Source of the DNA: Streptomyces piniterrae
GTDB taxonomy: Bacteria > Actinomycetota > Actinomycetes > Streptomycetales > Streptomycetaceae
Reading direction: 5' to 3'
DNA: 64,000 nt
Assembly: GCF_005048155.1 (NCBI RefSeq)
Contig: NZ_SUMB01000012.1
Location: forward strand, 124,001 to 188,000
This document shows, piece after piece, positions 35,414 through 42,958 of the stretch. The notes under the pieces are model-generated. The model did not search any database. It saw only the letters and a list, made by a program, of their open reading frames with translations, and was not told the origin of the DNA. A program made the translations under genes and the position numbers. How positions within the stretch are numbered: position 1 is the stretch's first letter; each line of letters starts with the position of its first letter.

Positions 35414-35632
35414 CGGCGGGCGGCGGCCGGACCCCGCGACTTGCGATCACGCTACGTGATGCGGCGGCAGGGCCATTCGGGTCACCTCGCGAGCACGCCC
35501 CTGCGGACTTATGGTCGGCACAGCGCCCCGTTCGCGTGGCCGCGAGGTGCAGCGACACAGCGGGCACGTGTGGACACCTGTGGTCACCTTCCGCCACTTG
35601 CCGAGCTTCGCCCCGAGCGAGGAGGAGCTTCC

Positions 35633-36739
35633 ATGATCAGTAGCACCAAGATCGATACGGATGTCCTGCGAGAGTTCCACCGCACGCCGGGCCCCGTGGA
35701 CTCGGTCTACTTCAACCTTGAAACGCTCCCGCAGCAGGAGGAGAACGCCACCCTGCGCTGGCACAAGCTCACCGACCGGCTCGCCCGCCAGGGGGCCGAC
35801 GCCGCCTCCCTCACCGCGCTGACGGACCGCGTTCTCCCGGCGCTGCCGGGATCCGGCGCGCTCGCGGCGTTCGCCGTACGCGGGGACGTGCCGCTCGTCG
35901 TCGAGATGCCCGATTTCCATCACGAGGACATGGCGGTGCACGGTCCCCTGCCGCATCTGCTCCCCCTGCTGGAGTGGCAGCAGGAGCATCCCGCCCATGT
36001 GCTCGCCATCGTGGACCGCATCGGCGCCGACCTCGAGGTGTATCCGACGGGCGCCACGAAGGCCACCGCGCGGCGGACGGTGACGGGGCCCGACGACGAG
36101 ATCCGGGGGAACGGCGCTCAGCTGCGCTTCCAGCACCGGGCCGAGGACTCGTGGGACCACAACGCCGCCGAGGTCGCGGACGCCATCGGCGAGACGCTCT
36201 CCCAGCACTCCGCCCGTCTCCTCCTGCTCGCGGGAGACGTACGGGCTCGCCAGTTCCTGATGAAGCACCTGCCGGAGTGGGTCCGTCGCGAGGTGACGAT
36301 CAGGTCGGTGAGCGGCAGCCGCAGCCACGACGGGGCGGTCCAGGAACGTATGGCCCAAGTGGAGGCCGAGACGCGCCGCGCGGGGCAGGAGGAGACGGCG
36401 GCCCTGCTGCGGCTGCTGGCCGAGGAACGCTCCCCGGGCGGCCGGGCCGTGGAGGGCGTACACGCCACCCTGGACGCCCTGGCCCGGGGCAGGTTGCGCA
36501 CCCTCGCGGTGACGGACGATCCGCAGGACCGCCGTACGGCCTGGTCGGGACCGGCACCGACGGATGTGTCCGACCGGCGGGGGGTGCTCCAGCCGAACGG
36601 CGGCGCCGTCGTACGCGGACGTCTCGCCGATGTCGCCGTACGGGCGGCGCTGCTCACCGGTGCGGAGGTGCGCGCGCTGCCGACGGACACGCCGCACGCT
36701 CCGAAACAGGGCATCGGGGGAGTGTGCCGGTTCGCGTAG
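35633..36739 (+). CDS. Vms1/Rv2629-like protein of the baeRF (eRF1-like) group
   Basis: The 368-residue protein has the features of the actinobacterial Rv2629 group: an N-terminal SVYFNLETL region, the conserved block LRFQHRAEDSWDHNAAEVAD, and a C-terminal eRF1/L7Ae-like part with GGRAVEGVHATLDALARGRLRTLAVTDD. Relatives are release-factor-like domains linked to stalled ribosomes and hypoxic or stationary-phase stress. GGAGGAG (35621-35627) precedes ATG 35633, while the longer upstream frame has no support. It converges with the enoyl-CoA hydratase-family gene. Confidence 0.78.
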   Translation: MISSTKIDTDVLREFHRTPGPVDSVYFNLETLPQQEENATLRWHKLTDRLARQGADAASLTALTDRVLPALPGSGALAAFAVRGDVPLVVEMPDFHHEDMAVHGPLPHLLPLLEWQQEHPAHVLAIVDRIGADLEVYPTGATKATARRTVTGPDDEIRGNGAQLRFQHRAEDSWDHNAAEVADAIGETLSQHSARLLLLAGDVRARQFLMKHLPEWVRREVTIRSVSGSRSHDGAVQERMAQVEAETRRAGQEETAALLRLLAEERSPGGRAVEGVHATLDALARGRLRTLAVTDDPQDRRTAWSGPAPTDVSDRRGVLQPNGGAVVRGRLADVAVRAALLTGAEVRALPTDTPHAPKQGIGGVCRFA

Positions 36740-36817
36740 AGCCGGTAGCCGCAAAGCGGCCCGTACGGCCGGGTGTTCACCGAGAGACCGCGCTCGCGCC
36801 CGCGGCGACACCCCGCC

Positions 36818-37930
36818 TCACCGGGGCGCCTCCCGGGCAGAGTCACCGACGGGCCACGAGAGTTCCCGGTCGCCGAGCGGGGCGAAGAAACCGGCCACCT
36901 CGTCGTCCGTCACCTCGCCGAGGGAGGCCGGTGTCCAGCGCGGAGCACGGTCCTTGTCGATCACCTGCGCGCGGACGCCCTCCGCGAAGTCCGGGTGGTG
37001 CAGGGCCGCACACGAGACGCGGTACTCCTGTGCCAGCACCGCCTCCAGGGAGCCCAGCCGCCGGGCCCGCCGCAGCGCGGCCAGCGTCACCTTCAGCGCC
37101 GTGGGCGACTTGCCGAGGAGCGTCCCGGCCGTCTCCTTCGCCGCCGTGACACCGCTGTCGAGGAGCCGGTCCACGATCTCCTCGACCGTGTCGGCGGCAT
37201 AACAGTGGTCGATCCACTCCCGGTTCGCGCCCAGTTCGCCGGGCGGTGCGTCCCGCACATACGACGGGAGCACGTCCGCAACGTCCGCTCGGGAGAGGTC
37301 GCTGAGCAGCGCCGGCAGCCGGTCCGCCGGAACGAAGTGGTCCGCGAGCCCGCACAGCAGCGCGTCCGCCGGGCCGACCGCCGCCCCGGTCAGCGCAAGG
37401 TGCGTGCCCAACTGCCCGGGAGCCAGGGCCAGTAGATACGTACCGCCCACATCGGGGACGAAGCCGATACCGGTCTCGGGCATCGCGACCCGGGACCGCT
37501 CGGTGACGATACGGACGCTGCCGTGTGCGGAGACGCCGACACCGCCGCCCATCACGATGCCGTCCATGAGGGCCACATACGGCTTGGAGCAGCGGGCGAT
37601 ACGGGCATTGAGCCGGTACTCGTCGCGCCAGAACGCGGTCGAGGCGTCGCCGCCGCCCGTGCGCACGTCCTCACGGATGGCGCGGATATCGCCACCGGCA
37701 CACAGGCCGCGCTCACCGGCCCCCGTGATCACCACAGCCGTGATGCGCGGATCCTGTTCCCATGCGTCGAGGGCCCCGGAGATCCGGGTCACCATCTCGT
37801 GGGTGAGGGCATTGATCGCCCTGGGACGGTTCAGCGTGACGCGGCCGGTGCGGCCCTCGACGCCCAGCAGCACGGATTCCTCCGGCAGTACGGATACCTC
37901 CGGCAGTACGGAGTTCTCGTGCCCGGTCAC
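36818..37930 (-). CDS. 3-hydroxyisobutyryl-CoA hydrolase (enoyl-CoA hydratase/isomerase family)
   Basis: This 370-residue crotonase-fold protein has LNRPRAINALTHEM, the oxyanion-hole region GAGERGLCAGGDIRAI, and MDGIVMGGGVGVSAHG with MPETGIGFVPDVGGT. The long C-terminal extension (KSPTALKVTLAALRRA ... DFAEGVRAQVIDKDRAPRW) separates 3-hydroxyisobutyryl-CoA hydrolases, which act in valine breakdown, from simple hydratases. Start GTG 37930 follows GAGGTGG and overlaps the stop of an acyl-CoA dehydrogenase remnant, the usual upstream partner in valine degradation. Residues 5-20 (NSVLPEVSVLPEESVL) come from an 18-bp duplication. Confidence 0.88.
   Translation of the reverse strand: MTGHENSVLPEVSVLPEESVLLGVEGRTGRVTLNRPRAINALTHEMVTRISGALDAWEQDPRITAVVITGAGERGLCAGGDIRAIREDVRTGGGDASTAFWRDEYRLNARIARCSKPYVALMDGIVMGGGVGVSAHGSVRIVTERSRVAMPETGIGFVPDVGGTYLLALAPGQLGTHLALTGAAVGPADALLCGLADHFVPADRLPALLSDLSRADVADVLPSYVRDAPPGELGANREWIDHCYAADTVEEIVDRLLDSGVTAAKETAGTLLGKSPTALKVTLAALRRARRLGSLEAVLAQEYRVSCAALHHPDFAEGVRAQVIDKDRAPRWTPASLGEVTDDEVAGFFAPLGDRELSWPVGDSAREAPR
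37871..37924 (-). repeat. 18-bp tandem repeat in the N-terminus of the hydrolase
   Basis: Units at 37871 and 37889 differ at two of 18 bases (CACGGATTCCTCCGGCAG and TACGGATACCTCCGGCAG), and a third partial unit starts at 37907. They encode the six-residue repeat seen as SVLPEV-SVLPEE-SVL ahead of the conserved domain. Confidence 0.85.
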
Positions 37931-38045
37931 CGGACCACCTCGGTCAGCCCGCGGGCCACGATCAGACGCATGATCTCCCTGGTTCCTTTCAGCAGCGGTG
38001 GACGCGCAGGTCCCGGACGATCTTCTCGACACCGTACTCGCCCGG
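37927..38045 (-). pseudogene. 3' remnant of an acyl-CoA dehydrogenase gene
   Basis: Read on the minus strand, one frame gives EYGVEKIVRDLRVH (38039 downwards). A second frame continues with LLKGTREIMRLIVARGL to a stop at 37927. Together they match the C-terminal end of acyl-CoA dehydrogenases (…VEKI.RD...H.I..GT.EIMR.IVARGL) with a frameshift near 37995. The rest of the gene, over 1 kb, is gone, replaced by the aceA upstream region. Its stop overlaps the GTG of the hydrolase gene, preserving the junction of what was an isobutyryl-CoA dehydrogenase-hydrolase operon. Confidence 0.85.
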
Positions 38046-38155
38046 GGCGGCGCAGCGGCCGTGAGGTTGACCGCAGCGACCGAAAGACGGGTATTCGCAA
38101 GATTGGCAAAACGGCGTCGAAAGATACGCAGAAGTTGGCGCGCTTCCACGCTTGT

Positions 38156-38170
38156 TGGCACTCAGTGCCA
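38156..38170. promoter_or_regulatory. palindrome in the aceA upstream region
   Basis: TGGCACT (38156-38162) and AGTGCCA (38164-38170) are perfect 7-bp arms around a single base, about 170 bp before the aceA start. The sequence 38046-38339 otherwise holds no gene; it should contain the aceA promoter and possibly that of the remnant hydrolase operon. A regulator site is plausible but no specific factor can be named. Confidence 0.35.
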
Positions 38171-38339
38171 CTGTCAGAGTCTTAGTGCGGCCCGCCGGGC
38201 CCCGGCAGCTCGGCAACATTGCTCACGTTTGCTCTCGTCAGGGTTCTGCGGGCCGCGGTGCAGAAGGTGCGGCACTCGGTGTCACGCTCTTCGCGCAGTT
38301 CACGAGGCAGAACAGTTCAAGCGACTTCGGGAGATGGCC

Positions 38340-39638
38340 ATGGCGCAGGCAGGGACGACGGCGGCCGAGGAGCTGGCACAGCGGTGGGCGGCGGACCCGC
38401 GCTGGAAGGGCGTCGAGCGGACATACGGCGCCGAGGAGGTGGTGCGACTGTCGGGCAGCGTCCGGGAGGAGCACACCCTGGCCCGGCGCGGTGCCGAGCG
38501 GCTGTGGCGGCAGCTGCACGAGCAGGACTACATCCATGCGCTGGGCGCGCTGACCGGCGGTCAGGCCGTGCAGCAGGTCAAGGCCGGACTCCAGGCGATC
38601 TACCTCTCCGGCTGGCAGGTGGCCGCGGACGCCAACCAGGCCGGGCACACCTACCCCGACCAGAGCCTCTACCCCGCCAACTCCGTCCCGCAGGTGGTCC
38701 GCAGGATCAACAACGCCCTGCTCCGCGCCGACCAGATCGCCACCGCGGAAGGCGGCGGCACGGGCTCTGCAGAGGAGGGCACCGACTGGCTGGCGCCGAT
38801 CGTCGCGGACGCCGAGGCCGGATTCGGCGGCCCGCTCAACGCCTTCGAGCTCACCAAGGCGATGATCGAGGCGGGTGCCGCGGGCATCCACTACGAGGAC
38901 CAGTTGGCGTCCGAGAAGAAGTGCGGCCACCTCGGCGGCAAGGTTCTCGTGCCCACCGCCCAGCACATCCGCACCCTCAACGCCGCCCGCCTCGCCGCCG
39001 ACATCGCCGACGTCCCGACCGTCATCGTTGCCCGCACGGACGCGCTCGCCGCCAACCTCCTCACCAGTGACGTCGACGAGCGCGACGCCCGCTTCTGCAC
39101 CGGTGAGCGCACCGCCGAGGGCTTCTACCGGGTCGAGAACGGCATGGCCCCGGTCATCGCCCGCGGCCTGGCCTACGCCCCGTACGCCGATCTGCTGTGG
39201 ATGGAGACCGGGACCCCGGACCTCGCCCAGGCCAGGGAATTCGCCGAGGCGATCCACGCGCGGTACCCGGACCAGATGCTCGCCTACAACTGCTCGCCCT
39301 CCTTCAACTGGCGGGCCGCCCTGGACGACGACCAGATCGCCAAGTTCCAGCGCGAGTTGGGAGCCATGGGATACCGCTTCCAGTTCATCACGCTGGCCGG
39401 ATTCCACTCCCTCAACCACGCCATGTTCGACCTGGCACGCGGCTACGCCGACCAGGGCATGACCGCCTACGTCGACCTCCAGGAGAAGGAGTTCGCCGCC
39501 CAGCAGCACGGCTTCACCGCGGTCAAGCACCAGCGCGAGGTCGGCACCGGCTACTTCGACCTGGTCTCCACCGCCGTCAACCCGTCGTCCTCGACCACCG
39601 CGCTGACCGGCTCCACCGAAGAGGAGCAGTTCCACTAG
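38340..39638 (+). CDS. aceA: isocitrate lyase
   Basis: This protein of 432 residues splits isocitrate into glyoxylate and succinate, the first step of the glyoxylate bypass used on acetate or fatty acids. The signature KKCGHLGGK carries the catalytic Cys 195, and WLAPIVADAEAGFGG, YNCSPSFNW and KHQREVGTGYFD are all family blocks. ATG 38340 has GGGAG 6 bp upstream; ATG 38334 in the same frame overlaps that site and is less likely. The gene is followed 109 bp later by malate synthase on the same strand. Confidence 0.97.
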   Translation: MAQAGTTAAEELAQRWAADPRWKGVERTYGAEEVVRLSGSVREEHTLARRGAERLWRQLHEQDYIHALGALTGGQAVQQVKAGLQAIYLSGWQVAADANQAGHTYPDQSLYPANSVPQVVRRINNALLRADQIATAEGGGTGSAEEGTDWLAPIVADAEAGFGGPLNAFELTKAMIEAGAAGIHYEDQLASEKKCGHLGGKVLVPTAQHIRTLNAARLAADIADVPTVIVARTDALAANLLTSDVDERDARFCTGERTAEGFYRVENGMAPVIARGLAYAPYADLLWMETGTPDLAQAREFAEAIHARYPDQMLAYNCSPSFNWRAALDDDQIAKFQRELGAMGYRFQFITLAGFHSLNHAMFDLARGYADQGMTAYVDLQEKEFAAQQHGFTAVKHQREVGTGYFDLVSTAVNPSSSTTALTGSTEEEQFH

Positions 39639-39747
39639 GAAGCGGCCGGCAGAAGCGCCCGCCGCCCCGTAACCAGGTGCGGGCCGGACGACCGTCTCCG
39701 GCGTCCGCGTCCGGCCCGCACCGTATCGCTCCGCTGAGGAGGCCCGT

Positions 39748-41352
39748 ATGTCCACCACCGCTCTCACCAGCCGTGTCCAGGTCCTCGGCGCACCGGGTGA
39801 CCGTCACGACGAGATCCTCACCCCGGCCGCTCTCGACTTCATCGGCCGCCTGGACGCGGCCTTCGCCGGACGACGTCTGGAACTGCTAGCCGAGCGCCGG
39901 CACCGCGCGGAACTCATCGCGGCCGGCGGCCCCCTCGACTTCGTGCCCGCCACCTCCGCCGTCCGCAACGACCCGGACTGGCGGGTCGCCCCGCCCGCGC
40001 CCGGTCTCCTCGACCGCCGTGTGGAGATCACCGGCCCGCCCGAGCGGCGGATGACCGTCAACGCCCTCAACTCCGGCGCCCAGGTGTGGATGGCCGACTT
40101 CGAGGACGCCACCTCGCCCACCTGGGACAACATCATCGGCGGCCAGCTGAACCTGCTGGACGCGATCGAGCGGCGCATCGACTTCACCACCGCGCGGGGC
40201 AAGGAGTACCGGCTGGGCGACCGGACCGCGACGATCGTGGTACGCCCCCGGGGCTGGCATCTGACCGAAAAGCATCTGCTGGTCGACGGCCGCCCGGTCC
40301 CCGCCTCCCTCGTGGACTTCGGCCTGTACTTCTTCCACTGCGCCCAACGGCAGATCGACGCCGGCTCCGGTCCGTACTTCTACCTCCCCAAGCTGGAGAA
40401 CCACCTCGAAGCCCGGCTGTGGAACGAGGTGTTCGTCCTCGCCCAGGACCTGCTCGGAATCCCTCGCGGCACGGTCCGCGCCACGGTCCTCATCGAGACC
40501 ATCACCGCCGCGTTCGAGATGGAGGAGATCCTCCACGAACTGCGCGAGCACAGCGCGGGACTCAACGCGGGCCGCTGGGACTACCTCTTCAGCCTGATCA
40601 AGACCTTCGCCCACCGCCCGGACTACGTCCTGCCCGACCGGGCCAAGGTCACCATGACCGCACCCTTCATGCGCGCCTACAGCGAACTGCTGGTCCGCAC
40701 CTGCCACAAGCGGGGAGCCCATGCCATCGGCGGCATGGCCGCCCACCTGCCCAGCCGCGACGCACCGGCCAACCAGGCGGCGCTGGCCAAGGTGCGACTC
40801 GACAAGGAGCGCGAGGCCGAGGACGGCTTCGACGGCTCCTGGGCCGCCCACCCCGGCCTCGTCCCGCTCTGCCGCGAGGTCTTCGACAGTGTGCTGGGCG
40901 AGCGCCCGCACCAGCTCGAACGCACCCGGGACGATGTCCACGTCACCGCCGCCGACCTGCTGGCGGTGCACCGCACCAGCGGCCCGCCCACCGAAGAGGG
41001 AGTCCGCGCCAACATCGCCGTCGCACTGCGCTACTTCGACGCCTGGCTGCGCGGCCACGGAGCGGTCGCCCTCGACGGCCTGATGGAGGACGCGGCGACC
41101 GCCGAGATCGCCCGCGTCCAGGTCTGGCAGTGGCTACGGCACGGGATGATCGACCGCGACCGCGTGGCCGGTCTCCTCGACGCGGAGAGCACCGCACTGG
41201 CGCACGAGCAGCCGCGGGCACTGACGGCAGCGGCCCGCGACATCTTCGTACGCACCGCCCTGTCGGGGGAGCTGCCGGCGTTCTTCACCCCCGACGCCTA
41301 CGCCCGGCACCTCGTCCGCCGTCCGGCGGTGGCCGTCGTCCACCATTCTTGA
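39748..41352 (+). CDS. aceB: malate synthase A
   Basis: The 534-residue protein condenses glyoxylate with acetyl-CoA to malate, the second step of the bypass started by aceA. It shows the A-type length and blocks VWMADFEDATSP, VRPRGWHL, GPYFYLPKLENHLEA, GTVRATVLIETITAAFEM and KRGAHAIGGMAA. ATG 39748 follows GAGGAGG. Together with aceA it forms a compact glyoxylate unit, possibly one transcript. It ends 7 bp from the convergent gene at 41360. Confidence 0.97.
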   Translation: MSTTALTSRVQVLGAPGDRHDEILTPAALDFIGRLDAAFAGRRLELLAERRHRAELIAAGGPLDFVPATSAVRNDPDWRVAPPAPGLLDRRVEITGPPERRMTVNALNSGAQVWMADFEDATSPTWDNIIGGQLNLLDAIERRIDFTTARGKEYRLGDRTATIVVRPRGWHLTEKHLLVDGRPVPASLVDFGLYFFHCAQRQIDAGSGPYFYLPKLENHLEARLWNEVFVLAQDLLGIPRGTVRATVLIETITAAFEMEEILHELREHSAGLNAGRWDYLFSLIKTFAHRPDYVLPDRAKVTMTAPFMRAYSELLVRTCHKRGAHAIGGMAAHLPSRDAPANQAALAKVRLDKEREAEDGFDGSWAAHPGLVPLCREVFDSVLGERPHQLERTRDDVHVTAADLLAVHRTSGPPTEEGVRANIAVALRYFDAWLRGHGAVALDGLMEDAATAEIARVQVWQWLRHGMIDRDRVAGLLDAESTALAHEQPRALTAAARDIFVRTALSGELPAFFTPDAYARHLVRRPAVAVVHHS

Positions 41353-41359
41353 CAGGCCG

Positions 41360-42952
41360 TCAGAAGACCGGGCAGGTGTTCTTGGCGCCATCGCGGTAGG
41401 TCCGGTAGAGGGGGAGCGGGCTCTGGTTTCCCGTACGGCTGCCCGCCGGGTACTCGACCACCGGCACGGGCTTGCAGACCGCCCACTGGTCGTTCTTTCC
41501 CGGACCCTCGAAACCGTAGGTTCCGCCCGCGCCGACCAGGCACGAGCTGCAGTTCTCACCGGCGATGGTCGGAATGACGAGGGTGTTGTAGACGTCGTCC
41601 TTCGTGGGGATGTGCACGGCCTCCGGGGTCTGTTTGCCGCCCTCGTTGACTTCGGTGAAGGTGCGGTCCACGGCGTCGGCGAGCAGCGCGAAGGCGTCGT
41701 GGTACATGACGGCATAGCCGTCGTCGAGCGGCTTGGTGCCCAGCTTGTGGCGCTTCTGCAGTTCCTCGAAACGGTCGAGGAAACGCCCGAGCGCCTTCTC
41801 GGGCTTGCTGGGCCCGCTCCACCAGGCCGGATCGACGGACGACGCGTCGACGATGGTGGCCCGCGCCTCGTTCAGCCACCGGGTGGGCGCGTCCGCGGTG
41901 AGGGTGGGTTCCAGACCGATACCGACCTTCAGGATGCGCAGTTTCGTGGGACGCCCGCAGTCGCCCTCCTGGGCCAGGCGCTCTATGAAGGCGGGCAGGT
42001 CCTGGTCGCGGCCGGCGAAGAACGCGGTGTCGGACTTCTCGTTGCAGATCTTCGTCACGGCATCGGTGAACCGCTGCGGGATGCCCTTGTCGGTGCCGGA
42101 CGAGCCGGTGAAGTTCGAGTTGTGGCCGGGCAGGTCGTAGGCCTTGCCGAAGTGCTTCTCGAAGACGCTGCGCAGATTCTGCGAGTAGACGTCCTCCTTG
42201 CGGTTGTCCCAGACCAGGAACCCCTTGTGCTGCTCGGGACGCTTGTCCAGATAGAGCTTGAGAGCGCGGCCGAACTGGTCGTTGTTCGGTGAGGTCTTGA
42301 AGAAGTACGGGGAGTTCATGTTGGCCGCGGTGATGACCGGGCCGATGGTCGGGATGCGGTGCTTGCTGAGCGCGGCGATCGTCTGCCGGGTCTCCGGCGT
42401 ACTGCTCGGGATGCCGGTCACGCCGACCAGCGGAGTCCGGGTCTCCCCGGCCAGCTCGGCAAGCCGCTCGACGACCGGCCGCCAGGCGTCGAGGTTCCGG
42501 CCGTCGGGGGCGAGCAGCAGCTGGTAGTGCGGCCCGCCGAAGCGGTTGGCCTGCCGCTGCGCCGCCAGCGAACCGGCGAGTCCACGGCGGATCATGTCCG
42601 TGGTCATCGCGCTGTGGTCGTCCGCGGTGAACGGCATCATGAGCGCGATACGCACATACGGAATCCTGGGACCGTTGCCGGGGGACTCCCAGTCCCGCCG
42701 TACCTTGGCGTTCTCGTCCGCGACCGCCTCGATGAGACTCCGGATGCCCGGGTCGGCCTCGAAGGCGCCCGCGGTGACACCGACGCAGTCACCGCCGATC
42801 TCCTGCAGATCGTTACCGCACCTGCCGGGGCCCCGCAGGACGCCGACGACGAAGATGATCAGGATGGCGGTCAGAGCGCCGAGTCCGAAGACGGCCAGCC
42901 ACTCGACCGGGCCCCACTCGCGGGGATGACGACGGAACAGACGGACCAGCAT
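41360..42952 (-). CDS. membrane-anchored periplasmic-binding-protein-like (type 1 receptor fold) protein
   Basis: This protein of 530 residues has one N-terminal membrane helix (WLAVFGLGALTAILIIFVVGVL) that places the rest outside the cell. The external part resembles branched-chain amino acid or receptor-type ligand-binding domains: VRIALMMPFTADDHSAMT, PLVGVTGIPSSTPETRQTIAALS, HRIPTIGPVITAANM and FLVWDNRKEDVYSQNLRSVFE. There are no ABC permease genes beside it. It follows the ATPase gene by 6 bp, so the two form an operon; a sensing role upstream of the cytoplasmic ATPase is an inference. Confidence 0.75.
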   Translation of the reverse strand: MLVRLFRRHPREWGPVEWLAVFGLGALTAILIIFVVGVLRGPGRCGNDLQEIGGDCVGVTAGAFEADPGIRSLIEAVADENAKVRRDWESPGNGPRIPYVRIALMMPFTADDHSAMTTDMIRRGLAGSLAAQRQANRFGGPHYQLLLAPDGRNLDAWRPVVERLAELAGETRTPLVGVTGIPSSTPETRQTIAALSKHRIPTIGPVITAANMNSPYFFKTSPNNDQFGRALKLYLDKRPEQHKGFLVWDNRKEDVYSQNLRSVFEKHFGKAYDLPGHNSNFTGSSGTDKGIPQRFTDAVTKICNEKSDTAFFAGRDQDLPAFIERLAQEGDCGRPTKLRILKVGIGLEPTLTADAPTRWLNEARATIVDASSVDPAWWSGPSKPEKALGRFLDRFEELQKRHKLGTKPLDDGYAVMYHDAFALLADAVDRTFTEVNEGGKQTPEAVHIPTKDDVYNTLVIPTIAGENCSSCLVGAGGTYGFEGPGKNDQWAVCKPVPVVEYPAGSRTGNQSPLPLYRTYRDGAKNTCPVF

Positions 42953-42958
42953 GCTTCC

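Noticed and set aside
41360..42952. Branched-chain amino acid ABC transporter system
   Set aside because: Only a binding-protein-like domain is present and it is anchored by a membrane helix; no permease or transporter ATPase genes are next to it, and the adjacent ATPase lacks the ABC signature.
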